Of a stretch of DNA of 64,000 nt, positions 33,087 to 40,627 are shown one piece after another (within the stretch, counting starts at the first letter, position 1; the number at the start of each line of letters is the position of its first letter). The translations under genes were made by a program, and so were the position numbers. Under the pieces are notes generated by a model that was not told the DNA's origin, made no database searches, and saw nothing but the letters and a program-made list of their open reading frames with translations. Origin of the DNA: Azoarcus sp. (GTDB lineage: Bacteria; Pseudomonadota; Gammaproteobacteria; Burkholderiales; Rhodocyclaceae); assembly GCA_020725025.1 (NCBI GenBank), contig DYFV01000001.1, positions 111,368-175,367 on the forward strand. The letters run 5' to 3'.

Positions 33087-33782
33087 TCAGTTCTCCTTTC
33101 GAATCCGACGAAGCTTGTCTTTGAGCAGATACGCCCCCGTGCCCCCCACCGCCACGCCGGCGAGCAGGGCGGGGTTGGCATGGCGCAGGAGCGGGCCGAC
33201 GAGGCCGAGCGGTCCGGCGTGAGGGCCCAGTTGCGCCAGCGCCTTCTCCACGAAATCCGACAGCGGCCCGTGCCGCACGTAGGCCTCTTCCGGCGGCACG
33301 CCTCTCGCGGCGTGGTAGCGCTCGTGCGCCCAGGCATCGATGACGGCCTGCTGGAACGCAGGCAGGTGTTGCTCGAGGGCTTCCGCCTGGAGCGCGGCGA
33401 ACACCTTGCGTGCCTCGGGCTCGCCCACTTGCGCGAGCAGGTTCGCGTGGAGCTGGACATTGGCCATCTCGCCCGCTACCGCCCGCCGGCAATTGGCGAG
33501 CCAGCTCGGCGCGACGGTGGTTTCCGCCGGGAAAGGGTCGAGTGGCCGCGGGATGCCGAAGCGATCGCACAGCGCGACCAGCGCCGCGACGTGGCGCTGC
33601 TCCGAAGCGAGGATGTCGGCGAACGGCGGCCGCGGACCGAAGGCCTCGACCACGCGCGCATAGAAGCTGCGCGCGGCGTATTCGTCGTAGAGGGCGATGC
33701 GCACGGCCTGGTGCAGCACCGGGAAGGGCGCGCGCGGGTCGATCCTGCGTCCGCGCAGGATGCGTTCGTCGTGGTTATGCAT
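33087..33782 (-). CDS. Membrane-anchored ferritin-like diiron protein
   Basis: A 231-residue protein. The first ~150 residues form a ferritin-like four-helix bundle (DUF2202-like): E34 in ALYDEYAARSFY, E61/H64 in ASEQRHV, E105 in AGEMANVQLH, and E134/E137/H139 in QAEALEQH are placed as diiron ligands. The C-terminus carries a hydrophobic segment (ANPALLAGVAVGGTGAYLL, ~202-220) ending in basic residues, so the domain is probably tethered to a membrane. It overlaps the upstream HMA-like gene by 8 bp. An iron-oxidising role next to the ATPase is inferred. Confidence 0.8.
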   Translation of the reverse strand: MHNHDERILRGRRIDPRAPFPVLHQAVRIALYDEYAARSFYARVVEAFGPRPPFADILASEQRHVAALVALCDRFGIPRPLDPFPAETTVAPSWLANCRRAVAGEMANVQLHANLLAQVGEPEARKVFAALQAEALEQHLPAFQQAVIDAWAHERYHAARGVPPEEAYVRHGPLSDFVEKALAQLGPHAGPLGLVGPLLRHANPALLAGVAVGGTGAYLLKDKLRRIRKEN

Positions 33783-34110
33783 TCACGACTTCCCGGTACT
33801 TTGCGCGCAGGATGTCCTCGAGGGTCGCGGCAGCGGCCGAGCGTGCGCCCGCGAGGAAGTCGCTCCACGCGTCCATTGGAATCACGGCAGGGTCGTACTC
33901 GACGGTACATGAGCGCGCCAGGAGGTTCACCCGTACCGAATGAACGCCTTCGATGTCCTGGAGGAGCGTGTGGAAGTGCCGCACCTGCTCGGCCGACGGC
34001 AGCGGCAGGCCTTCCGGCTCGCCGTCGAGCTTGAGGCGGATGCGTCCGCGCAGATGGTGCGCGACGCGCACGCACGCGATGCCTGCGCGCAGGCGATCAA
34101 ATCCATCCAT
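33775..34110 (-). CDS. Small HMA-like protein with arginine-rich GRIR motif
   Basis: A 111-residue protein from the ATG complementary to 34108-34110 (AAGGGG upstream). The fold pattern is that of heavy-metal-associated domains (strand VAHHLRGRIRLKL at 16-28, helix with FHTLLQDIEGV, strand VRVNLLARSCTVEYDP), but the CxxC metal site is absent. The VxHxxRGR(I/V)R motif also occurs at the N-terminus of the operon's ATPase (12-23). Similar Arg-rich motifs are recalled for ferrosome-associated Fez proteins. First gene of the operon; the promoter was not identified. Confidence 0.8.
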   Translation of the reverse strand: MDGFDRLRAGIACVRVAHHLRGRIRLKLDGEPEGLPLPSAEQVRHFHTLLQDIEGVHSVRVNLLARSCTVEYDPAVIPMDAWSDFLAGARSAAAATLEDILRAKYREVVNA

Positions 34111-34617
34111 GGCGAGACCCCTTGTCGTTCGTAGCTTGGCGGCGTAGCGGGCACGTGCCGCTCGCGGCATGCGGGCCGGGCGGTTCGGACGTGCGCGGGC
34201 AAGCGGCAACCATCGGAAACTCCGTGGATGCGGCCCCTGGCTTGCGTGAAACGGGCTGGCTACCGAACCGCTGATGACGAAAATGCATGCACGCGGCGCC
34301 CGACGCCGCCCCCCACGGCCGGTCGTCTCGACTGCGCTCGCGCCGGGCGCAGTCTCGCCGAGGGCGGGCGTTCTTGCGTTGATCGACGTCAACGGCGGAT
34401 CGAATGGGCTGAGAGCCGGCATCCGGGAGCCTGCCGTGCCTTCCGCGGGGAGGGCGCGTACGCCCACGCTTCGGGCGCCGGCTCGGGCAATGAAAAAAAA
34501 CGCTTGAAGATCGAGAAGCGGCCATCTAAATTACTGACCGGTTAGTCACTAACGAGGTCGCCGCATCGTGTCTCCCCTGCATCCCGCTCCCGTCCGCCGT
34601 TTCCTCGCAGGTGCGGC
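34111..34617. other. Gene-free divergent spacer
   Basis: 507 bp between the divergent metal-compartment operon and the tetR gene. Several open frames cross it, but none has a ribosome-binding site or recognisable product. The right end holds the tetR operator (34533-34546). No clear sigma-70 promoter or Fur box was seen for the leftward operon. Confidence 0.6.
34533..34546. promoter_or_regulatory. Palindromic operator for the TetR regulator
   Basis: ACTGACCGGTTAGT is palindromic apart from one mismatched pair (complement ACTAACCGGTCAGT) and resembles operators of TetR/AcrR repressors of efflux systems. It lies 71 bp before the tetR start, consistent with autoregulation of tetR-adaptor-pump. 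Confidence 0.6.
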
Positions 34618-35274
34618 ATGAACGACCTGGTGCACACCGAGCCGCGCCGCCGCCGCAAGGAGGCGCGGCCCCAGGAGCTCACCGCCGCCGCGCTGGCGCT
34701 CTTCGTCGAGAAGGGCTTCGCCGCGACGCGGCTCGAGGAGGTCGCCGCCCGGGCGGGGGTTTCCAAGGGCACCCTCTATCTCTACTTCGACAGCAAGGAA
34801 GCGCTGTTCAAGGCGGTCATCCAGGAGGGCGTGGTGCCGGTGCTCGCCGAAGGCGAGGCCCTGCTCGACGAGCACGACGATCCGGTGGTGCTGCTGCGGG
34901 CCATCCTCTTCGGCTGGTGGGAACGCATCGGCAGCACGGAGCTGGGCGGTGTGGTGAAGCTCATGTTGTCGGAGGCCCGCAACTTCCCGGAGGTGGCGAC
35001 CTTCTACAACGAGGCGGTGATCCAGCGCGGCCTGGCGCTGATCCGGTCCGCGGTGGTGCGCGGCATCTCGCGCGGCGTCTTCCGGCCGATCGACCTGGAC
35101 AGCATCGGCACGATCCTCGTCGCGCCGCTCATGCATCTCGCCCTGTGGCGCAACTCCTTCGGTGCCTGCTGCGGCCCGACCATCGGCGGCATCGACCGCT
35201 ATCTCGACTGCTATTTCGACCTGATCCTGAACGGCCTGGGCGTCGTTCGCGATCTTCCGGAGGACCGGACATGA
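34618..35274 (+). CDS. TetR/AcrR-family repressor
   Basis: A 218-residue regulator. The N-terminal TetR helix-turn-helix lies at ~20-65 (ALALFVEKGFAATRLEEVAA, then VSKGTLYLYFDSKEALFKAV); the C-terminal ligand domain matches the TetR_C type found with RND pumps (GGVVKLMLSEARNFPEVATF). It overlaps the adaptor gene by 4 bp (ATGA), so the three genes form one operon. It probably represses the operon through the palindrome upstream; the inducer is unknown. Confidence 0.92.
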   Translation: MNDLVHTEPRRRRKEARPQELTAAALALFVEKGFAATRLEEVAARAGVSKGTLYLYFDSKEALFKAVIQEGVVPVLAEGEALLDEHDDPVVLLRAILFGWWERIGSTELGGVVKLMLSEARNFPEVATFYNEAVIQRGLALIRSAVVRGISRGVFRPIDLDSIGTILVAPLMHLALWRNSFGACCGPTIGGIDRYLDCYFDLILNGLGVVRDLPEDRT

Positions 35275-36356
35275 AGCGCCTTCTCGTCGCCGGCCTCGCG
35301 GCCGTGCTCGCTGCCTGCTCGGGGCCGCCGCCCGCCGAAAAGCCGCCCCGCACGGTGCTGGTGCAGACGGTGGGCGAGTCGGACGCTTCCGCGCTGCAGG
35401 TCTATACCGGCGAAGTGCGCGCGCGCCACGAGACCGACCTGGCCTTCCGCATCGGCGGCAAGCTGGTGGAGCGGACGGTGGATGTGGGCGCGCAGGTGTC
35501 GCCCGGACAGGTGCTGGCGCGCCTCGATCCGCAGGACGTGCGGCTCGCGGCCAGCGCCGCCCAGGCCCAGGTGGCGGCCGCGGAGGCCGACCTCGCGTTG
35601 GCGCGCACCGAGTACGCCCGCAGCGAGGACCTGCGCAAGCGCAACTTCCTGAGCGAATCGGCGCTCGACGCGCGTCGCACCGCCCTCAAGGCCGCCGAGG
35701 CGCGTCTGCGCCAGGCGCGCGCCCAGGCCGCGAGCGCGGGCAACCAGGCGCAGTACGCCGCCCTCGCCACCGATGTGGAGGGCGTGGTGATCGCCGCGCC
35801 GGCGGAGGCCGGCCAGGTGGTGAGCGCGGGGCAGCCGGTGGTGCGCGTGGCGCGCACCGGCGAGCGCGAAGTGCTCATCCATGTGCCCGAGAGCCGCATC
35901 GGCGAGCTCGCCCAGGGCGCCGCGGCGACCGTGCGTCTCTGGGCGGACGCCAGCCGTCAGTACGCCGGCACGGTGCGCGAGATCGCGCCCGCGGCCGACC
36001 CGGCGACCCGCTCCTACGCGGTCCGCGTCGCCGTGCCCGCCGCGGGTGCGGCGCTGCCCCTCGGGGCGACGGCGAGCGTCGCCTTCGTCGCGCCCCGGCA
36101 GGCGCAGGCGCTGCTGCCGCTGGCCGCCGTGACCCGCATCGACGGCAAGCCCACCGTGTGGGTGGTGGACGCCGCGTCGCAGCTTCGTCCCCAGCCGGTC
36201 GAAACCGGCGCCTACCGGGAGGAGGGGGTCGAGATCCGCGCCGGCCTCGCGGCGGGCGCCCGGGTGGTGGTGGCCGGCGTGCATCGCCTGGTGGAGGGCG
36301 AGACCGTGCGCGTGCGCGCGTCCAGCGCGCCGGTGGCCCTGGATATCTCGCGATGA
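35271..36356 (+). CDS. RND efflux periplasmic adaptor (membrane-fusion lipoprotein)
   Basis: A 361-residue HlyD/AcrA-type adaptor. A lipobox (LAAC, Cys16) predicts lipid anchoring. Barrel-sandwich halves (DLAFRIGGKLVERTVDVGAQ; GVVIAAPAEAGQVVSAGQPV) flank an alpha-hairpin (~90-150), followed by a beta-barrel domain and membrane-proximal domain (LLPLAAVTRIDGKPTVWVVD). It links the inner-membrane pump to an outer-membrane channel. It overlaps both neighbours by ATGA. Confidence 0.93.
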   Translation: MKRLLVAGLAAVLAACSGPPPAEKPPRTVLVQTVGESDASALQVYTGEVRARHETDLAFRIGGKLVERTVDVGAQVSPGQVLARLDPQDVRLAASAAQAQVAAAEADLALARTEYARSEDLRKRNFLSESALDARRTALKAAEARLRQARAQAASAGNQAQYAALATDVEGVVIAAPAEAGQVVSAGQPVVRVARTGEREVLIHVPESRIGELAQGAAATVRLWADASRQYAGTVREIAPAADPATRSYAVRVAVPAAGAALPLGATASVAFVAPRQAQALLPLAAVTRIDGKPTVWVVDAASQLRPQPVETGAYREEGVEIRAGLAAGARVVVAGVHRLVEGETVRVRASSAPVALDISR

Positions 36357-39300
36357 GCCGCTTCAACATCTCCGAATGGGGCCTGCGGCACCAGTCGCTG
36401 GTGCTGTATTTCCTCGTGATCCTCACGGCGATCGGGCTGTGGTCCTACATGCAGCTGGGCCAGTCCGAGGACCCGCCCTTCACCTTCAAGGTGATGGTGG
36501 TGCGCACCGAATGGCCGGGGGCGAGCGCGGCGGAAGTCGCCGAGCAGGTGACCGACAAGATCGAGAAGAAGCTGCAGGAGATCGCCCAGGCCGACGAGGT
36601 CCGCAGCTACTCGCGGCCCGGCGAGTCCATGGTGTTCTTCATGGTGAAGGACTCGACGCGTGCGGGCGAGATCGAGGGCATCTGGTACCAGGTGCGGAAG
36701 AAGATCGGAGACATCCGCCACACCCTGCCGCAGGGGGTGGTGGGGCCGAGCTTCAACGACGAGTTCGGCGACACTTACGGCAACATCTTCGCGCTGCTCG
36801 GCGAAGGGCTGGACTACGCCGAGCTCAAGCGCTATGCGGAGGCCATCCGCGCCGAGCTGCTGAGCGTGCCCGACGTGGCCAAGGTGAGCTTCTTCGGCGA
36901 GCAGCCGCAGCGGGTCTTCATCGAGCTCTCCAACACGAAGCTCGCCACCCTCGGCGTGTCGCTCCAGGACGTGGTGGGCGCGCTGTCGGGGCAGAACGCG
37001 ATGACGTCGGCGGGCTTCTTCGAGACGGCCGAGGAGCGCGTCTGGCTGCGCCCCTCCGGCGCCTTCGAAGACCTCGAGGCCATCGGGGACACGGTGATCC
37101 GCGCAGGCGGGCGCAGCTTCCGCCTCGGCGACGTGGCGGAAGTGCGACGCGGCTACGCCGATCCGCCGCAGGAGCGCATGCGCTTCATGGGGCGCGAGGC
37201 GCTGGGCATCGGCGTATCCATGCGCGCCGGGGGCGACATCATCGCGCTCGGAGAGCATCTCGACGAGGCGGTGGCCCGCATCGAGGCGCAACTGCCGGTG
37301 GGTGTGACCCTCGCCCGGGTGGCCGACCAGCCGCGCGCGGTGGAGCGCTCGGTGGGCGAGTTCGTGCAGGTGCTCGCCGAGGCGGTGGCGATCGTGATGC
37401 TGGTGAGCCTGCTCTCCCTGGGGTTCCGCACCGGGGTGGTGGTACTGGTCATCATTCCGGTTGTGCTCGCCATCACCTTCCTCTTCATGCATCTGTTCGA
37501 AATCGGGCTGCACAAGATATCCCTGGGGGCGCTCATCCTCGCCCTGGGCCTGCTGGTGGACGACGCGATCATCGCGGTCGAGATGATGGCGACCAAGATG
37601 GAGGAGGGCTGGGAGCGGGCCAAGGCGGCGAGCTTCGCCTACACCTCGACGGCGATGCCGATGCTCTCGGGGACCCTGGTGACCGCGGCCGGCTTCCTGC
37701 CGATCGCCACCGCGGCGTCGAGCACCGGTGAATACACCCGCTCGATCTTCCAGGTGACGGTGATCGCGCTGTTGGTGTCGTGGGTGGCGGCGGTGCTGTT
37801 CGTGCCCTATCTCGGTTACCACCTGCTGCCCAACTTCGCCGACCGGGCCGGCAAACCCTCGGCGCTGTCGCGCCTGGTCTCCCGCTTCTCGCCGCGGCTG
37901 GGTGCGCGCCTCGCGGAGCGCTCCGTCCATGCCCACGAGCAGCACGACGAGTACGCCATCTATCACACCCCCTTCTACACCCGCCTGCGAGCGCTGGTGA
38001 ACGCCTGCGTGGCGCACCGCTGGGTGGTGATCGGGCTCACGGTTGCCGTCTTCGCGGGCTCCCTCGTGGTGTTCGGACGCTTCGTGCCGCAGCAGTTCTT
38101 CCCCGATTCGACCCGGCCGGAGCTGCTCGTGGACCTGCGGCTCGCCGAAGGGGCTTCCCATCAGGCGACCGAGCGGGCGGTGAAGCAGCTCGAGGGCTTC
38201 CTCGACCGGCAGCCGGGCATCGACAACTACGTGGCGTGGGTGGGCGGCGGCAGTCCGCGCTTCTACCTGCCGCTGGACCAGCAGCTCGCGCAGACCAGCT
38301 TCGCCCAGTTCGTGATCCTCGCCGAGGATGTCGAGGCCCGCGAGACGCTGCGCGCGAAGCTCATCGGGCTCTTCGAGGAGGCGCCCACGGATGTGCTGGG
38401 GGTGGTGAGCCGGCTGGAGAACGGGCCGCCGGTGGGCTTCCCGGTGCAGTATCGGGTGAGCGGTCCGGACGTGGACGAGCTGCGGCGCATCGCCCATCGA
38501 GTCGCGGCCTCGATGCGCGGGCACCCCGAGCTCGCCAACGTGCATCTGGACTGGGAGGAGCCCTCCAAGCAGGTGCGCCTGAAGATCGATCAGGACAAGG
38601 CGCGTCTGCTCGGGCTCTCCAGCCAGGAGGTGGCGACATTCCTCGATACCTCGCTTCAGGGCCTCGTGGTGACCCAGTACCGCGAGGGCACCGAGACGAT
38701 CGACGTGATGCTGCGCGGCGCAGAGTCGGAGCGGGTGCGCCTCGGCCTGCTACCCGATCTCGCCATCCCGGTCGGCGGCGGCAAGAGCGTTCCGCTCGCA
38801 CAGCTGGCCACGCCCGAGTACGGCTTCGAGCAGGGCGTGATCTGGCGGCGAGACCGGGTGCCCACGGTCACCGTGCGCGCGAGCCTCTACGGCGGGGTCC
38901 AGCCGGCGGTCGTCGTGCGCGATCTGGCGCCGGCCATCGGCGAGATGAGCGCCGGCCTGCCCTTGGGTTACCACCTGGAGGTGGGGGGCGCGGTGGAGGA
39001 AAGCGCCAAGGGCGGCAGCTCGGTGGTCGCCGGCATGCCGCTCTTCATCGTCACCGTGCTGACCGTGCTGATGCTGCAGCTGCAGCGTTTCTCGCTGGTG
39101 GCGATGGTGGTGCTCACCGCGCCCTTGGGCATGATCGGCGTGACCGTATTCCTGCTCGCCTTCGACCGGCCCTTCGGCTTCGTGGCGATGCTGGGCACCA
39201 TCGCGCTCTCCGGCATGATCATGCGCAACTCGGTGATCCTGGTGGACCAGATCCGCCAGGACATGGAGGCCGGGCGCAGCGCCTGGGGCGCCATCGTGGA

Positions 39301-39538
39301 GTCGGCGGTGCGCCGCTTCCGACCCATCGTGCTCACCGCCGCGGCGGCGATCCTGGCGATGATCCCGCTCTCGCGCAGCGCCTTCTTCGGCCCCATGGCG
39401 GTCGCCATCATGGGCGGGCTCACCGTCGCGACCGTGCTCACGATGCTCTTCCTGCCGGCGCTCTATGCGGCGTGGTACCGGGTGAAGCGGACGGACACGA
39501 TGCCCGATGGGGACGTCGCACTGCAGCAAGTGCGCTAG
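36353..39538 (+). CDS. RND-family multidrug efflux transporter
   Basis: A 1061-residue AcrB/MexB-like proton antiporter of the MMPL/HAE1-type (CzcA-like architecture). Two homologous halves, each with a first span then a large periplasmic loop (starts at ~13 and ~545), and span 4 containing the proton-relay Asp pair in LGLLVDDAIIAVEMM. Length is typical. N-terminus FNISEWGLRHQSLVLYFLVI is typical of pumps paired with lipoprotein adaptors. Substrates unknown. No channel gene is in the operon, but a TolC-like gene lies 1.1 kb downstream. Confidence 0.94.
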   Translation: MSRFNISEWGLRHQSLVLYFLVILTAIGLWSYMQLGQSEDPPFTFKVMVVRTEWPGASAAEVAEQVTDKIEKKLQEIAQADEVRSYSRPGESMVFFMVKDSTRAGEIEGIWYQVRKKIGDIRHTLPQGVVGPSFNDEFGDTYGNIFALLGEGLDYAELKRYAEAIRAELLSVPDVAKVSFFGEQPQRVFIELSNTKLATLGVSLQDVVGALSGQNAMTSAGFFETAEERVWLRPSGAFEDLEAIGDTVIRAGGRSFRLGDVAEVRRGYADPPQERMRFMGREALGIGVSMRAGGDIIALGEHLDEAVARIEAQLPVGVTLARVADQPRAVERSVGEFVQVLAEAVAIVMLVSLLSLGFRTGVVVLVIIPVVLAITFLFMHLFEIGLHKISLGALILALGLLVDDAIIAVEMMATKMEEGWERAKAASFAYTSTAMPMLSGTLVTAAGFLPIATAASSTGEYTRSIFQVTVIALLVSWVAAVLFVPYLGYHLLPNFADRAGKPSALSRLVSRFSPRLGARLAERSVHAHEQHDEYAIYHTPFYTRLRALVNACVAHRWVVIGLTVAVFAGSLVVFGRFVPQQFFPDSTRPELLVDLRLAEGASHQATERAVKQLEGFLDRQPGIDNYVAWVGGGSPRFYLPLDQQLAQTSFAQFVILAEDVEARETLRAKLIGLFEEAPTDVLGVVSRLENGPPVGFPVQYRVSGPDVDELRRIAHRVAASMRGHPELANVHLDWEEPSKQVRLKIDQDKARLLGLSSQEVATFLDTSLQGLVVTQYREGTETIDVMLRGAESERVRLGLLPDLAIPVGGGKSVPLAQLATPEYGFEQGVIWRRDRVPTVTVRASLYGGVQPAVVVRDLAPAIGEMSAGLPLGYHLEVGGAVEESAKGGSSVVAGMPLFIVTVLTVLMLQLQRFSLVAMVVLTAPLGMIGVTVFLLAFDRPFGFVAMLGTIALSGMIMRNSVILVDQIRQDMEAGRSAWGAIVESAVRRFRPIVLTAAAAILAMIPLSRSAFFGPMAVAIMGGLTVATVLTMLFLPALYAAWYRVKRTDTMPDGDVALQQVR

Positions 39539-39578
39539 AATGCGAGGGTTTTTCCCGAATGTCGCTACGTTAATTAGT

Positions 39579-39594
39579 GTGTGCTAATATTCGC
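39579..39594. promoter_or_regulatory. Small palindrome region upstream of pcm
   Basis: ATTAG-TGTGTG-CTAAT, with perfect 5-bp arms, sits in the short AT-rich gap before pcm (approximately 39573-39598), next to -10-like TAATTA and TAATAT. It could be a MarR-type operator or a promoter. Called by eye only. Confidence 0.3.
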
Positions 39595-39609
39595 GCAGGA
39601 AGCCCAGAC

Positions 39610-40263
39610 ATGAACTTCGAACGTGCCCGCTTCAACATGGTCGAGCAGCAGATCCGCCCCTGGGAGGTGCTGGATCAGGACGTGCTCGACCTCCTCATGA
39701 CGGTCAAGCGCGAGGAATTCGTTCCCGCCGCCTACAAGACCCTCGCCTTCGCCGACATCGAGATCCCGATCGGCTGTGGCCAGGTGATGCTCAAGCCCGT
39801 CATCGAAGGCAAGGTGTTGCAGGCGCTGCAGCTGAAGCGTTCGGATTCCGTTCTCGAGGTCGGTGCCGGCTCGGGCTACTTCGCGGCGCTGCTCGCCGCG
39901 CGTACCGACTGGGTGCGTACCGTCGAGATCGAGCCCGAGCTTGCCCGGCTCGCGGCCGACAACCTGGCGCGCTACGGCGTGGCCAACGTGATCGTGGAAG
40001 AGGGCGATGCGGCGCGTGGCTGGAGCGCCCGTGCGCCCTACGACGTCATCGTCGTCTCCGGCGGCCTGCCGATGCTGCCCCAGAGCCTGCTTGCGCAGCT
40101 CAAGGTGGGCGGCAGGCTGTTCGCCTTCGTGGGCGAGGCGCCCGTGATGAAGGCACGCCTGGTCACCTGCGTGGCCGAAGGCCAGTTCTCCAGCGAAGAC
40201 ATTTTCGAGACCGTCGTGCCTATGCTGAAGAACGCGCAGCGCAACGACGAATTCCGTTTCTGA
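39610..40263 (+). CDS. pcm: Protein-L-isoaspartate O-methyltransferase
   Basis: A 217-residue SAM-dependent methyltransferase that starts repair of isoaspartyl residues in damaged proteins. The SAM-binding motif VLEVGAGSGYFAALLA (~78-93) and the family motif around QIRPWEVLDQ and PIGCGQVMLKPVI are present. The start at 39610 has AGGA upstream; an earlier in-frame start at 39577 would lie in promoter-like sequence. It is followed within 17 bp by a rhodanese gene and then tolC, an order seen in Rhodocyclales genomes. Confidence 0.92.
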   Translation: MNFERARFNMVEQQIRPWEVLDQDVLDLLMTVKREEFVPAAYKTLAFADIEIPIGCGQVMLKPVIEGKVLQALQLKRSDSVLEVGAGSGYFAALLAARTDWVRTVEIEPELARLAADNLARYGVANVIVEEGDAARGWSARAPYDVIVVSGGLPMLPQSLLAQLKVGGRLFAFVGEAPVMKARLVTCVAEGQFSSEDIFETVVPMLKNAQRNDEFRF

Positions 40264-40280
40264 GACCCGACGACCCCGAC

Positions 40281-40604
40281 ATGCGCCAACTGACTCCCAC
40301 TGAACTCGCCGCCTGGCTCGCCGATTCCGGGCGCGCCGATCCCGTGCTGCTCGACGTGCGCGAGGCGTGGGAGCTTCAGATCTGCCAGATCGAAGGATCG
40401 CGGGCGATGCCGATGGGCTCGGTGCCGGCACGGTTCCAGGAGCTGGATCCGGACGCCGAGATGGTCGTCATCTGCCATCACGGCGGGCGCAGCGCCCAAG
40501 TCTGCATGTTCCTCGAGCGCCAGGGCTTTCGCAACGTGATCAACCTCGCCGGCGGCGTGGCGGGCTGGGCCCGCCAGGTTGATCCGAACATGGCGCAGTA
40601 CTGA
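40281..40604 (+). CDS. Single-domain rhodanese (GlpE/PspE-like sulfurtransferase)
   Basis: A 107-residue rhodanese domain. The active-site loop is C-H-H-G-G-R-S (VVICHHGGRSAQ), with the catalytic Cys first; the substrate-side motif LLDVREAWEL is present. Cytoplasmic sulfur transfer is expected; the acceptor is unknown. It lies between pcm and tolC, likely in the same transcript. Confidence 0.9.
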   Translation: MRQLTPTELAAWLADSGRADPVLLDVREAWELQICQIEGSRAMPMGSVPARFQELDPDAEMVVICHHGGRSAQVCMFLERQGFRNVINLAGGVAGWARQVDPNMAQY

Positions 40605-40627
40605 AGAAGAACATTCCGGAGGTGGTC

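Noticed and set aside
34228..34545. Short plus-strand open frame between the metal operon and tetR
   Set aside because: No ribosome-binding site or family signal, and it runs through the tetR operator.
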